A stretch of DNA of 64,000 bases from Cordylochernes scorpioides (Eukaryota > Arthropoda > Arachnida > Pseudoscorpiones > Chernetidae): positions 19,816,684 through 19,880,683 of the forward strand of contig CP092870.1 of NCBI GenBank assembly GCA_030710605.1, read 5' to 3'. Below the pieces are notes generated by a model. It did no database searches and was not told the origin of the DNA. It saw only the letters and a list, made by a program, of their open reading frames with translations. This document shows, piece after piece, positions 11,064-21,055 of the stretch. Position numbers and translations under genes: made by a program. Numbering within the stretch: position 1 is the first letter of the stretch; each line of letters begins with the position of its first letter.

Positions 11064-11490
11064 TCATAAGGCACAATTTGGATTATAGATTATAAACACA
11101 AGGTAATAAATAAGACCAAAATAAATAAATAGTGTGTGATGTTTCGGTAACAGCATTGTTACCATCTTCAGACAAAAGATACTAGATTATGAGAAAAATT
11201 ACTTTAAAAGACAATTTTAAAGAAGCTTTTTTCATTCAAAAGAAATGTGCTACAATTAACAGAATGGAAGAAAGAGGTAATATCAATGATATATATAGAT
11301 ATGCTTTTAGTTATATATATAAATATAGGTGGGTATTTTTCCACTTTTAATTCTAAGAATAATATTTTAGGTTTCTCAGAAAATTATCTTCTTCTTATCT
11401 GCTATCTTGTTTACACACTTGATAACTCTTAACTATTTAAAACATGCTGTGGTATTTTTCTCAATGTGCTTTGATGGAAGACTAGTAAAA
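11064..11490. mobile_element. PLE pair: minus terminal repeat joined to plus endonuclease 3' fragment
   Basis: The left half is a minus-strand terminal repeat with an intact hammerhead-like core (11135-11174, CTGAAGA...GAAA on the minus strand). At about 11181 it joins, in the plus direction, the end of the PLE endonuclease frame (LDYEKNYFKRQF, frameshifted) and its 3' flank. The right half matches 15206-15480 of the larger PLE. Confidence 0.78.
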
Positions 11491-11503
11491 TGGCTTTATT
11501 CTA

Positions 11504-11659
11504 AACACAAGGTAATAAGACCAAATCCAAATAAAAAAATAGTGTGTGACGTTTCGGTAACAACGCTGTTACCGAAACGTCACACACAATTTTTTTATTT
11601 GGATTTGGTCTTATTACCTTGTGTTTATAATCTATAATCCAAATTGTGCCTTATCAATT
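11504..11659. mobile_element. Near-perfect PLE palindrome with 13-bp target duplication
   Basis: Two inverted terminal repeats are fused exactly in the loop of hammerhead stem II. The centre reads GTTTCGGTAACAACGCTGTT and continues as the mirror image. TGGCTTTATTCTA at 11491-11503 is repeated at 11660-11672, so the palindrome was inserted as one unit. Each half lacks the CTGATGA segment, so neither strand carries a complete ribozyme core. Confidence 0.85.
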
Positions 11660-11814
11660 TGGCTTTATTCTAATTGATGTCACTGCTTTACCAGAAATGT
11701 ACTTTTCTGGGAAACAGGTAAAACTGGTGGAAACTGGGCCCTTGACTGTTAAAAACTGTGATGGGTTAACACTCATTGTGGGTCAGTTAAGCTTTGGAAT
11801 TGTATGTTAAATTT

Positions 11815-11938
11815 TTTCTCATTCAGAACTTTTGTCTGAAGATGGTAACAACACTGTTACCGAAATGTCACACACTATTTATTTATTTGGATTTGGTCTT
11901 ATTACCTTGTGTTTATAATCTATAATTAATTCCTTTCA
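11815..11938 (+). mobile_element. Solo PLE terminal repeat with hammerhead-like core
   Basis: Contains TGT-CTGAAGA-T, a 7-bp stem with loop ACAC, then GAAATGTCACA (11833-11872), followed by the usual TTGGATTTGGTC and CTTGTGTTTATAATC tail. The copy is complete from the core to the 3' tail. Confidence 0.78.
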
Positions 11939-11939
11939 T

Positions 11940-12719
11940 CACTCTAAGGCCATTTTCTACCATTTATTTTGTAAATAAAGTAGGAATTTATTACTCTTAC
12001 TTTCTATAAGTGATTTGTTTACCTTTTGTTGCAATCTTTGAGGATGCCCCTGTTGGAGAATAGAGGTTTAACATGAAACACAATTAGGAGAAAACAATTT
12101 TAAGAAACACATTTTTGCAAAGAATGGCTTGTTGTCAATCAAATCTTGGGATCAATAATAAAAAAAAAATTCTGGGCATAAACATTATTCCCCTGTTCAA
12201 AATGACACCAAGAAATGCATAGAACTCATTTATTGTAACTTGGTTTCACTTAAGCAAAATGAGAGAAAAATCTGTGATTTTTTCGGGATTTCTTGTTGAG
12301 CACATTTATTTGTTCCTTCAATTATTTGTTAACCAAAAGGTCTCTGTAAAAATCAAAATTTTAAAATGGTCTAACTTGATATAGAGTGTTTTTTCATTGG
12401 TGGAGTGGAAAATGATATGTTTGGTGGGTTTCTATCATCTTCTGTTACATCCTCCCATTCATAATTAGAATTGTCTAAAATAATTTTCCGTGTGTATTCT
12501 GAATCATTTGAAGATGAATCAAAAGTATCTGACCCCAAAAAATCAGACACGAAACATGTTGATACGCGCGATCGGCAAAATCACCTTACAAAAAATGTGA
12601 AATTGCAAACACAAAATTGGTAGTAAAACGGGCTGCCATTGGGAATATCTGCGAACCCTGAACTGAAGCGGTCGTTTTTAAGAATTTATAAGCTAATTTG
12701 TGTGTGGCCTGTGAGACAA
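11940..12719. other. No recognisable feature
   Basis: AT-rich unique-looking sequence with no convincing frame. The boundary with the pogo-like element to the right is blurred. Confidence 0.35.
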
Positions 12720-13701
12720 GGCACTGGTGTTTAAAGAGTAAATAAGTATTTTTCTTCCATTTCCAGATTCCACGTATTCTTCTGAAATCTAGATTTTGTT
12801 TTGAACCTGTTATTCAAACCATTTCTGGCTTTTAAAATATTTGACTTTTTTTTTTTAGCCTAGGTTAAACTAGATATAGAACACTTCTAAAATGTTCATT
12901 CTAACACGTATGATTGAGACATTTATAACAATTTATAAGAGCCATATATTTTTATCTTATAATAGAAAAGTTACATTTTCTTATTTTAACATGTTATGAA
13001 AATTTTTCCTGCGTTGTTTCACTTAGAAATGCTTTGATAGTGACTTTTTTTCTAGTAATAGGTTTTGGCTTTCAGAATGGCCTTTCTTCACTTTTTTCTT
13101 TCTTCACTTTGGTAGCCATTTGCATTTTTTTTCTATTTCAAACTTTTCGAATGCATAGACATTCTATTTAATAAAAGTTTAACATGTAAAAATGTATATA
13201 AAACAAGTGGCAAAAATAGAACGTAAATGTGAACAAACAATGCCCCTAAATTTATTGTTTTGAAATCACCATCTATGAGCTGAAACATTATCAAAATTTT
13301 GTTATTTCAAAAATCTATCAATTACAGTATCAAGTTCGTTATAAGCCTAGTATTTCAAATAGATTTTATTATTTAGGTACTTGATAAGGCACAATTTGGA
13401 TTATAGATTATGAACACAAGGTAATAAGACCAAATCCAAATAAATAAATAGTGTGTGACGTTTCGGTAACAATGCTGTTACCGAAACGTCACTCACTATT
13501 TATTTATTTGGATTTGGTCTTATTACCTTGTATTTTGGTACTTAAAATTAGGTTAGTTATAGGGGAAGTTCTTTATTTAAAAAATTTCAAAGTTCATTAT
13601 AACGATGGTATTCTCAATGGAATGGAATTGGGAATTGTCTTAGGTTCGTTATAAGAGAAGGTTCGCTATATCCAGGGTTCATCTTAGCCGGGTTTTACTG
13701 T
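12720..13701 (-). mobile_element. Pogo/Tigger-like non-autonomous element, inverted, left end lost
   Basis: The right end (GGGGTTTTACTG-like, ending 13701 before TA) and internal blocks such as the GTTCGTTATA repeats are the reverse complement of the element at 21878-23016. No transposase frame is present. A PLE palindrome (13383-13530) is inserted in it. Confidence 0.72.
13383..13530. mobile_element. PLE palindrome inserted in the pogo-like element
   Basis: Same architecture as 11504-11659: two inverted terminal repeats fused in the stem II loop. It is flanked by TATTTAGGTACTT (13370-13382) and TATTTTGGTACTT (13531-13543), a 13-bp duplication with one mismatch. Confidence 0.82.
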
Positions 13702-13839
13702 AATTACAATAATATTTTTAGAAAATACTGTTGTAATCATTGTAATGCTAGCCTCCCCTGTTTATAGAAGCCACTGACAATGGCTTGCAGACTGGTGTAA
13801 GGGTTTTAATGCATTTGAAAGAACTCAAATTCAGAAAAG

Positions 13840-15603
13840 GCAAAAAATTGTAATAAAAAAGATCATTAGCTTTCAAAGAAAACCGAGTAAGTTATTTTTC
13901 TCACTTCTATTTTGTTAAATTCTGTAAAAAGCATCAAGTAATTCCTAATGCATTTCTCATTCCAAATAGATGGAATTTTCCAAAATCTGATTCAAAATTG
14001 AAAAGGCTATCATTTGATCTTATAAACGGGAGAGATTAGATTTCATTGGAAAATATTCATTTCAATACTAAGGCAATGAATTCAAAGAATATATTATTGA
14101 CATGAAACTAAATGGAAATCAAAGAATTATATCTTTAGATGTTGAATCCATGTTTACTTCAATCCCTATACCCACAATTATGGATGCATTAAATCATGTG
14201 ATAAAAGATACAGAAATAAATAATTTGCCAAAATCTGAATTTTTAACTGGAATAGAATTTGTTTGAAAGCAACATACTTCATTTATGATGACCAAATATA
14301 TCTCCAAATGAAAGGTGCAACAATGGGTAGTCCAATATCACCAAATGCAGCTTGTATTACTATAGGCCAATTAGAAATAAAAGCTTTATATTCACTTAAA
14401 AATTATGTTTATTATTTCAAAAGATATGTATGTGGATGACTCCATTTTATTTATTAATCAGGGAAGTGAACAAAAAATTTTGGATACCTTCAACAATCTA
14501 TGTCCTGATATCAATTATTCTATGGAAATAGATAACAACAAATCAATAAATTTCCTGGACATGAACTTATAATATATATATATAATAACATTATTACTAC
14601 CTCTATATATAAAAAATCAACACATACAGGAACTTATTGGAACTATAGTTCACAGCACCATTTCAGCCAAAAAGTAGGATTAGTAAAATCTCTTATATAT
14701 AGAACTTTTACACTCATTAATGATACAGCTAAAAGAAATATAGAAATTAACATCAGAATCAATAAAGATTTTCCCATCAAATTAATAGATAGAATAATAG
14801 AAGACATAAACCAAAAATATGAGAATAATACTTTAATTCAAAATCTAAAGTGCAAAAACAAAGAAGCCTAATTCAAAACATTACCATTTATAAACCAAAA
14901 GTTTCCAAGTAATTTTTTACCTCTGATTATATTCAAAAAGTATGAAAAAAATAAAAATTGCATGGAAACCATGTAACCCTATTTCTCAATATATCAATAA
15001 CCATAAGAACACCCAATTACCAAAAAGAACAAGTTTAATTTATAAGTGAAAAGTTTGACCAATGCTATTTAGGACAAACAGCCAGAACTTTAAAAGAAAG
15101 AATGAAAAACCATTAATATGCTCTAAAATGGGATAAAATTGAGAATTCTGCACTTGTAGAACTTAGAAAAATCACAGGACATAGTAATTTCATTCTAAAA
15201 GACACAAAGATACTAGATTATGAGAAAAATTACTATAAGAGACAATTTAAAGAAGCTTTTTTCATTCAAAAGAAATGTGCTACAATTAACAGAAAGGAAG
15301 AGAGAGGAAATATCAATGATATTCACAAATATGCTTTTAATTATATCTAAAATAAAAAAAGTGGGTTTTTTTCCACTTCTAATTCTAAGAATAATATTTT
15401 AGGGTTCTAGGAAATTATCTTCTTCTTATCTGTTATCTTGTTTACAGCACTTGATAACAGTAACTATTTAAAACATGCTGTGGTAAAATTTCTCATTCAG
15501 TACTTTTGTCTGATGATGGTAACAACGCTGTTACAGAAACATCACACACTAATTTTTTATTTGGATTTGGTCTTATTACCTTGTGTTTAAGATATATAAT
15601 CAT
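13840..15603 (+). pseudogene. Penelope-like element: decayed RT plus GIY-YIG endonuclease
   Basis: Frames broken by stops and shifts spell PLE landmarks in order. These are SLDVESMFTSIP (RT motif region, about 14130), GATMGSPISPNA (about 14310), RYVDDSILF (catalytic YVDD box, about 14425), FLDMNL (about 14550) and, after about 450 bp, QCYLGQTARTLKERM (15058 on), the start of a GIY-YIG nuclease. The last part ends at the stop near 15349. Downstream is a terminal repeat with a hammerhead-like core (15507-15546). Penelope elements use this RT plus GIY-YIG pair for target-primed insertion. This copy is dead (many stops) but is the best internal sequence linking the terminal repeats in the window to PLEs. 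A related minus-strand endonuclease piece lies at 60060-60395. The N-terminal boundary is unclear. Confidence 0.85.
15507..15546 (+). ncRNA. Hammerhead-ribozyme-like motif in PLE 3' repeat
   Basis: Order of parts: TGT (stem I), CTGATGA (15510-15516), one extra T, GGTAACA with loop ACGC and TGTTACA (stem II; the closing base is changed in this copy), GAAA (15536-15539), CATC and ACA (stem I partner). In sister copies the part after GAA reads ACGTC, whose ACGT is self-complementary, so stem III could form between two RNAs. Departures from the hammerhead consensus are the extra base before stem II and the minimal stems I and III. Activity is inference. Confidence 0.5.
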
Positions 15604-16104
15604 AACAAATAATATTTGTTAAAACTTTATTCATTGGGCAAACATTCATTCGGGAAGAACCTGCCAGAAGCAGAATCAAAAATATATAATTGAAACAAAA
15701 ATCATTTAACTTAAATTCTATTTTATACAACACACACACATACATATAGCCTTAAATAAAAATTCAATCAGGTTAAATCTGGGCATTGTCCTATTCATTC
15801 GGCTAGTTATGTATTTTTGATCAATTGGGACATTATTAAAGATAAGACACATTTCAAAAAACTATGGTTTTTATGCCGCCAGGAGGCGAAACTGACCGGA
15901 CGTGCGTCGCTAGGCTCCGCTAGTTCCGGTAAATATTGTTTTAAATATTCATTTTACTTATTGTATAATTTATAAAAGTTTTATAAATTGTTTAATTAAA
16001 AATATTATAACCTTTTTTTTAATTGGCAATCGCTGTTTAAGAGTTTAGTCATTTTTGAAAGCCTTTTCAATTGTTGTTTTCGCACAAATATGCAAAAATA
16101 GAAT

Positions 16105-17193
16105 ATGGAAATAATTATTCAAACATTAAATGATAAGTTGGATGAAATTTATAACTATTTTGACAAAAAGGTTCAACAAAATCAAAAAAATCTAACTAAA
16201 AATGATATTACATTTTTGTCAACTATGGTTAGGCAAACCAAGGATGGTATTTCAACTTTAAAAGAATTAAATAACCAAGATATATTGGAACTAATGAAAA
16301 CAACAATTACAGATGTTATGGACCAAAAACTGAAAGGGATCCAAGATGAATTAGTCAAAACAACTCCAACATATGCTCAAGTAGCTCGTACAGAAACATC
16401 ACAAGATTACATAAAAAAAAAACAAAATTTACATAAGGAGTTCACAATAGTGGCAACACCAATAAATGTGGAAGATAATACAAAAATGTATCAAACTATA
16501 TCAGGCAAAGTTAAAAAGCTTAGGGACGAAGGAAAAAAAATAAAGATTAACAAAATTATAAATGCTAGGAAATCTGTAATAATAAAGACCCCTACAGAAT
16601 CAGACATGGAATCTCTAAATGATGAGTTAGGCAGGGCAGAGGAACTCGCAAATATCAGCAAAATTTTTATCCCCAAACCAAGAGATCCTACAGTAATAGT
16701 CAAAAATGTTAATAAAATTACAGAAACCGCTAATTTTACTAAAACAATCTGCAGTATGAACCCTGAATTGAACGAAATGGAAAATGATATCCATGTTTTG
16801 TTTAGCATGAAATCGAATAAGCCCCACCACAACATAGTTCTTAGGGTTTCTCCAAAGGTTTACCGAATCCTTAAAAATATGAATAATAAATTATATACTG
16901 ACTTTGAACGCTGTTTTGTGGAAGATAAGATTCTGGTAAAACAATGTCAGAAATGCCTTCAATTTAATCCCAACCATAAATTGGCCGATTGTACTAACGT
17001 CGAGATATGCAAATTATGCGGCGCGCAAGGAATTCATGACTGTTCAAAAATTTGCAATTGTTATAACTGTCTAAAACATCCTAAATTTAGAAACTCGCCG
17101 AATCATAGAGCTAATTCCTCGGACTGTCCTCTATACAAAATACAGATAGACAGAATTATCCAACGAACGAGATATGATCCAACCGACAATTAG
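16105..17193 (+). CDS. LINE ORF1 (Gag-like RNA-binding protein)
   Basis: 362 codons from ATG at 16105. The N-terminal 100 residues are charged and helical-looking (coiled-coil-like). The C-terminal part (residues about 281-343) has three clustered Cys-His knuckles: CQKC...HKLADC, CKLCGAQGIHDC and CYNC...H...C. This is the layout of ORF1 in R1/I/Jockey-type LINEs, where the protein binds element RNA to form a ribonucleoprotein. ORF2 starts 44 bp after the stop. AAAATAGAAT precedes the start. No mutation interrupts the frame. Confidence 0.85.
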   Translation: MEIIIQTLNDKLDEIYNYFDKKVQQNQKNLTKNDITFLSTMVRQTKDGISTLKELNNQDILELMKTTITDVMDQKLKGIQDELVKTTPTYAQVARTETSQDYIKKKQNLHKEFTIVATPINVEDNTKMYQTISGKVKKLRDEGKKIKINKIINARKSVIIKTPTESDMESLNDELGRAEELANISKIFIPKPRDPTVIVKNVNKITETANFTKTICSMNPELNEMENDIHVLFSMKSNKPHHNIVLRVSPKVYRILKNMNNKLYTDFERCFVEDKILVKQCQKCLQFNPNHKLADCTNVEICKLCGAQGIHDCSKICNCYNCLKHPKFRNSPNHRANSSDCPLYKIQIDRIIQRTRYDPTDN

Positions 17194-17237
17194 GCAAATT
17201 TCGCAGCTAAGATTTTTGTTTATTTAGTTTGAATATC

Positions 17238-20200
17238 ATGCAGGGAAAAGGAATTAAATGTTTACAACAAAATGTAAGAAAAAGTATCTTGGCACTGAAT
17301 GAGCTTCAAGCTTCTATAAAAGACAACCCACCAGATATCATCCTAATACAGGAACCTTATCTGATTGATAGAGATGTAATTTTCGATTTGGAATCTCAAA
17401 TAGTGCATTCAACGACAGATGAACAAATTTATACTGCAACGATCTTTATGAATAAGAGTTTAAAATTTAATAAAATCAATAAATTCACAAACTCCTTTTG
17501 TGCAACCACTTCTTTAAATTCAGCAAAATCAAATACTATTATCGCAAACTTTTATATACATCCACATAGATTTAATGACACTCATAGAAAATTTATCCAA
17601 GAGCTTCTGGAGACCTACAATCAACAACCTATTATACTATGTGGTGACTTTAATTCTAGACACCCAGTCTGGTTTGATCCGACAACAAACTCCAATGGTT
17701 TCAAATTCCACTCCATCATAGATGAACATAACCTATTTATTCATAATCTTAAGATACCCACCTGCCGAAATTGTAGCTTTATAGATCTTACGATTTCAAA
17801 CAAAAAATCAATAGGTTTGGTACAAAACTGGAAGACGACTATATTGACGCACATTTCAGATCACGTAGCAATAACCTTTGACATTTATCACAATTTTAAC
17901 AGGCAAAGGACAGTTCAAAACTCAACATGGAAATTTATAGAAAAAGATGCTGATTGGAAAACATTTACCGAAAAAATAGCAATACAAGACGTAGATAATA
18001 TTATCACCATGATAAACCACGCGTCAAACATCAAAGATATTGACAACATTGTAAAGACTCTCACACAAATAATTAAAGAGGCAGCTTATCTGTCACTAAA
18101 TGTCAAGACAAGAAGCGGAAATCATAAAACAAATACATACTGGTGGGATGGGAAGCTGGAGAAAATGAAAAACGATTTCCACTATATTAGAAATTTGTAT
18201 TACCGACATGGAAAGGTCCTTGAAAAGACCTATAAATCAATGAGAAATAAATATTTAAATAAAAGTAAAAAGGCAAAAAGAGCGAGTTGGAGAATTTTTA
18301 TAGAAGAAAGTCATTCAAATAACTCATTTGGTAATGCTTATAGGATATTCAAGTCATTGAGATCGAAAAATAGAAATTTAGGATTACCACTAATAGATAA
18401 TTTACCAGATCATTTAAAGACCGACAAAATAAAAGGTTTAATGAACGATCTATTTCAGGATGATATTGGAGGTTTGGATAAAGATGATCATATTTTGATT
18501 AGAAATTATACGCCTAAATATAAAAATAAAAGTAGTGTTTATATCGAATCTAAGGAAATAGAGGAAACAATTTTAAAAACAAATATTAAAAAAGCACCGG
18601 GCCCTGATTACATTAGTAACAATATGATTAGACAGGCTAAAATAAAAATAATCCCAATTCTGCATAAATTATTCAATAAATGTATAGAAATGGGATATTA
18701 TCCGGATGAATGGAAAAAATCATTCTTAAAAATAATTCCAAAACCAGGCAAAACGAATTATGAAATAAATAAAAGTTATAGACCTATATCATTGACATCT
18801 AATCTATCTAAAACATTTGAGAATATAATAAAAAATAAATTAAGTAACTATTATTTAGAGAATAATTTAATGAGCTCAAGGCAGCATGGTTTTATGAAAT
18901 CTAGATCAACAATTACTGGAATGGATAAAATTATAGAAACTATATTGAAACATAAACAAAAAGAATTGACTTCCTTGATAGCTATAGATATTGCGGGTGC
19001 ATTCGACAATGCATGGTGGCCTGCTATTATAAAAAGAATGGATAATGATGATGTTCCTTCAGATTTAATACGGATCATAAAATCTTATTTGAATAATGAA
19101 AGGGAGGTGAAATTTACATACGAATCAGAAACTTTTTATAAGAAACTAACTAAAGGATGTCCACAGGGTGGACCTTTATCTCCACTTCTATGGAATATTT
19201 TGCTAAATGATTTGTTGATAAATTTTGATTCAATGAATGCAGATATTATATGTTATGCAGACGACGTTACAATAATTTGCTGGAATAAGACTATTGAAGG
19301 ACTAAAAACCGCAAGTGAATACACCTTAAATTATGTGATCCAATGGTGTAATAGAAATAAATTAACGATCAGTACAGAGAAGACCAATATGCTATACCTA
19401 CATAACAGACAAAAAATACCTATTAAGGTTAATAACAATATAATAATGCCGGTCAAGCAAGTAAAAATTCTGGGAATGAAATTTTCTAATCACAAATGGA
19501 AAAACAAAGTTAACTTTACACCGCATGTTAATGATATTCTGTGTAAGGCAGGACGTATGAAAAATTTATTGTGTTCACTAAGTGGCAATATGTGGGGTTT
19601 AGACACTGAAAAGAGGTTAACTTTATTCAAAACAATCATTAGGCCTGTACTTACATACGGTTCTGAAATTTGGTTCAAATATTTAAACAATCGTTGTAAA
19701 CAAAAACTGAACTCCATGCAGTACCAGATCATTTTATGGGCAGTTAGAGCATACAAAACCACTTCATCAAACTGTGTGCATAGCTTGGCAAAAATTCCAC
19801 TCCTAACAGATTATATAGAATCCAGAATAATCAAATTTGATCTAGCTCAAATGTCCATTGAAGATCTAATTACTTACGAACCCTATGCTCCAAGTATAGT
19901 CAAATCATTCTTACACGCAAAAATGAATGAAATTTTTGAGAACACTAATGAAATTTTCAGAAGCTTTTTCGTATTAGGAATTCCAAGATTTTTCCGTCCA
20001 AATTTTTATAATATCCAATTCATTACAGATCATGGCAATTTTGGGAAATTTTTGGCAACTATCGGCGCCGTGAAGGAACCAGGATGCTTCTGCGGAGGTG
20101 AAATTCAAGACGCGAGACATCTACTTCTGGAGTGCCCAATTTTCCGGGATTTTAGGGAAAATAGATTTGGTCGTATTGGACAGCTTGATGAATTTGTAGA

Positions 20201-20288
20201 CAAAAAAGAAAAGTATAAAAATTTTGATCAATTTTGTAAATACATATACAACTTTCTCTTGAATTGGAAAAAAGAGAAGGAATCTTAA
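17238..20288 (+). CDS. LINE ORF2: endonuclease and reverse transcriptase
   Basis: About 1016 codons from the first ATG at 17238; the frame is open slightly further upstream from a TTG. The N-terminus is an apurinic-type endonuclease: LQQNVR, LIQEPYL, GDFNSRHPVW (Asp near residue 137) and ISDHVAI (His near 209). The RT follows with PGPD, SYRPISL, DIAGAFDNAWW (typical of the R1/TRAS group), GCPQGGPLSPLLWN and the catalytic CYADDVTI box (Asp 675/676). A C-terminal CFCGGEIQDARHLLLEC knuckle begins near residue 950. I see no RNase H domain, as usual for R1-clade members. R1 relatives often insert at fixed targets; the site here was not identified. The frame is intact. An A run follows directly after the stop codon, and about 270 bp of 3' sequence come after it. 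Confidence 0.9.
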   Translation: MQGKGIKCLQQNVRKSILALNELQASIKDNPPDIILIQEPYLIDRDVIFDLESQIVHSTTDEQIYTATIFMNKSLKFNKINKFTNSFCATTSLNSAKSNTIIANFYIHPHRFNDTHRKFIQELLETYNQQPIILCGDFNSRHPVWFDPTTNSNGFKFHSIIDEHNLFIHNLKIPTCRNCSFIDLTISNKKSIGLVQNWKTTILTHISDHVAITFDIYHNFNRQRTVQNSTWKFIEKDADWKTFTEKIAIQDVDNIITMINHASNIKDIDNIVKTLTQIIKEAAYLSLNVKTRSGNHKTNTYWWDGKLEKMKNDFHYIRNLYYRHGKVLEKTYKSMRNKYLNKSKKAKRASWRIFIEESHSNNSFGNAYRIFKSLRSKNRNLGLPLIDNLPDHLKTDKIKGLMNDLFQDDIGGLDKDDHILIRNYTPKYKNKSSVYIESKEIEETILKTNIKKAPGPDYISNNMIRQAKIKIIPILHKLFNKCIEMGYYPDEWKKSFLKIIPKPGKTNYEINKSYRPISLTSNLSKTFENIIKNKLSNYYLENNLMSSRQHGFMKSRSTITGMDKIIETILKHKQKELTSLIAIDIAGAFDNAWWPAIIKRMDNDDVPSDLIRIIKSYLNNEREVKFTYESETFYKKLTKGCPQGGPLSPLLWNILLNDLLINFDSMNADIICYADDVTIICWNKTIEGLKTASEYTLNYVIQWCNRNKLTISTEKTNMLYLHNRQKIPIKVNNNIIMPVKQVKILGMKFSNHKWKNKVNFTPHVNDILCKAGRMKNLLCSLSGNMWGLDTEKRLTLFKTIIRPVLTYGSEIWFKYLNNRCKQKLNSMQYQIILWAVRAYKTTSSNCVHSLAKIPLLTDYIESRIIKFDLAQMSIEDLITYEPYAPSIVKSFLHAKMNEIFENTNEIFRSFFVLGIPRFFRPNFYNIQFITDHGNFGKFLATIGAVKEPGCFCGGEIQDARHLLLECPIFRDFRENRFGRIGQLDEFVDKKEKYKNFDQFCKYIYNFLLNWKKEKES

Positions 20289-20569
20289 AAAAAAAAAAAA
20301 AAAGAACTGCGATGCTTGCTCTGTGTGTTTTGCTTTGTTGTTTGTTTTTCTCTTTGGACAATTTTCTTTAGTTAATTTATGTAAAATAATGAATTGAACA
20401 GGATTGTATATAGCCGAATTGCTGTAATGCAGTGAAATGTATTGGCGCAAATATCCCTGAGTTTGGGATATCGCGTTTCATGATGTTAATAAAGTTAATA
20501 ATTAATCCCATATGTGAAAAATAGTAAGAAAGTGAAATTGAACTGGGATCAGGTGAATAAATTGAGAAA

Positions 20570-21035
20570 AAGGGCATCTCCTGATCGTGCAATCTCTCGA
20601 AATATTTTGAGAAAAAAATTATTTTTTTTTTTTCTTTACAGATCCAGGTACTCCCTTTTATATAATCTTAATTAATGGATCACCTTTTGACTCAAATTAA
20701 TTTTTTATTATTCTAAAATTGACCAAATACTGTTTCTTGATAAATCAAGAAAAGATAACCACATACGCGTTTTGGCCCTTCCAGCCTAAATACCTATTTC
20801 ATGGTTTTTCAAGATGCCCCAAAGACCAGCTTTTTTGATCATTGAAGTAGAGCTTGCACCACGCTGACGAGGGCCAACAGCCCGAAACGCATACATAGTT
20901 CGCCTTTCTTGATTTATCAAGAAACAGTATTTGGCCAATTTTGGAATATTAAAAATCAATGATTAGTTGAAATTTATTCCAATAGATGGCGCAAGCTATC
21001 AACAACTTTTAGTTGCACGATCAGGAGATGCCCCT
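20570..21035. mobile_element. Long-TIR MITE containing a palindromic PLE repeat
   Basis: The outer ends GGGCATCTCCTGATCGTGCA (left) and its mirror (right, to about 21032) match MITEs at 31948 and 34996. Inside, about 20730-20945, an inverted pair begins and ends with an AAATACTGTTTCTTGAT block and its mirror. The right half carries a canonical-looking hammerhead core (20858-20905) and the left half a mutated one (about 20771-20795). Confidence 0.68.
20858..20905 (+). ncRNA. Second-family hammerhead-like motif
   Basis: Reads ACCACG, CTGACGA (20864-20870), GGGC-CAACA-GCCC (20871-20883), GAAA (20884-20887), then CGCATACATAGTT. The core fits the consensus exactly with no extra base before stem II. 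In the mirrored half the downstream part reads ACGCGTATGTGGTT and at 32086 a relative reads CCACGTACGCGTGG. An ancestral tail of ACGCGT-A-CGTGGT would therefore pair with the upstream ACCACG as stem I and self-pair through ACGCGT as a dimeric stem III. This copy has several changes in that tail. Confidence 0.5.
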
Positions 21036-21055
21036 ATTCCATATGTGTTCATTGT

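Larger units (their letters stand above)
15866..20560 (+). mobile_element. R1-clade non-LTR retrotransposon, both ORFs open
   Basis: Contains a GC-rich folded 5' leader (about 15870-15930), ORF1 with zinc knuckles, and ORF2 with AP-type endonuclease, RT and C-terminal knuckle, followed by about 270 bp of 3' sequence. No stop or frameshift interrupts either ORF, so the copy could be recent and possibly active. Exact ends are uncertain: the 5' end is placed at the start of the GC-rich leader and the 3' end where a MITE terminus begins. I found no clear target duplication. Confidence 0.82.

Noticed and set aside
15721..15755. (CA)n stretch as the target of the R1-clade LINE
   Set aside because: Some relatives insert in ACAY repeats, but this tract is about 110 bp from the likely 5' end with no duplication at the 3' side.
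15770..15815. Possible Helitron 3' end (TTCGGCTAGTT)
   Set aside because: It shares CGGCTAG with the 4294 terminus but lacks the GC hairpin.
15866..15940. HDV-like ribozyme at the LINE 5' end
   Set aside because: Strong hairpins are present but I could not form the nested P1/P1.1 pairing by hand, so only the structure itself is reported.
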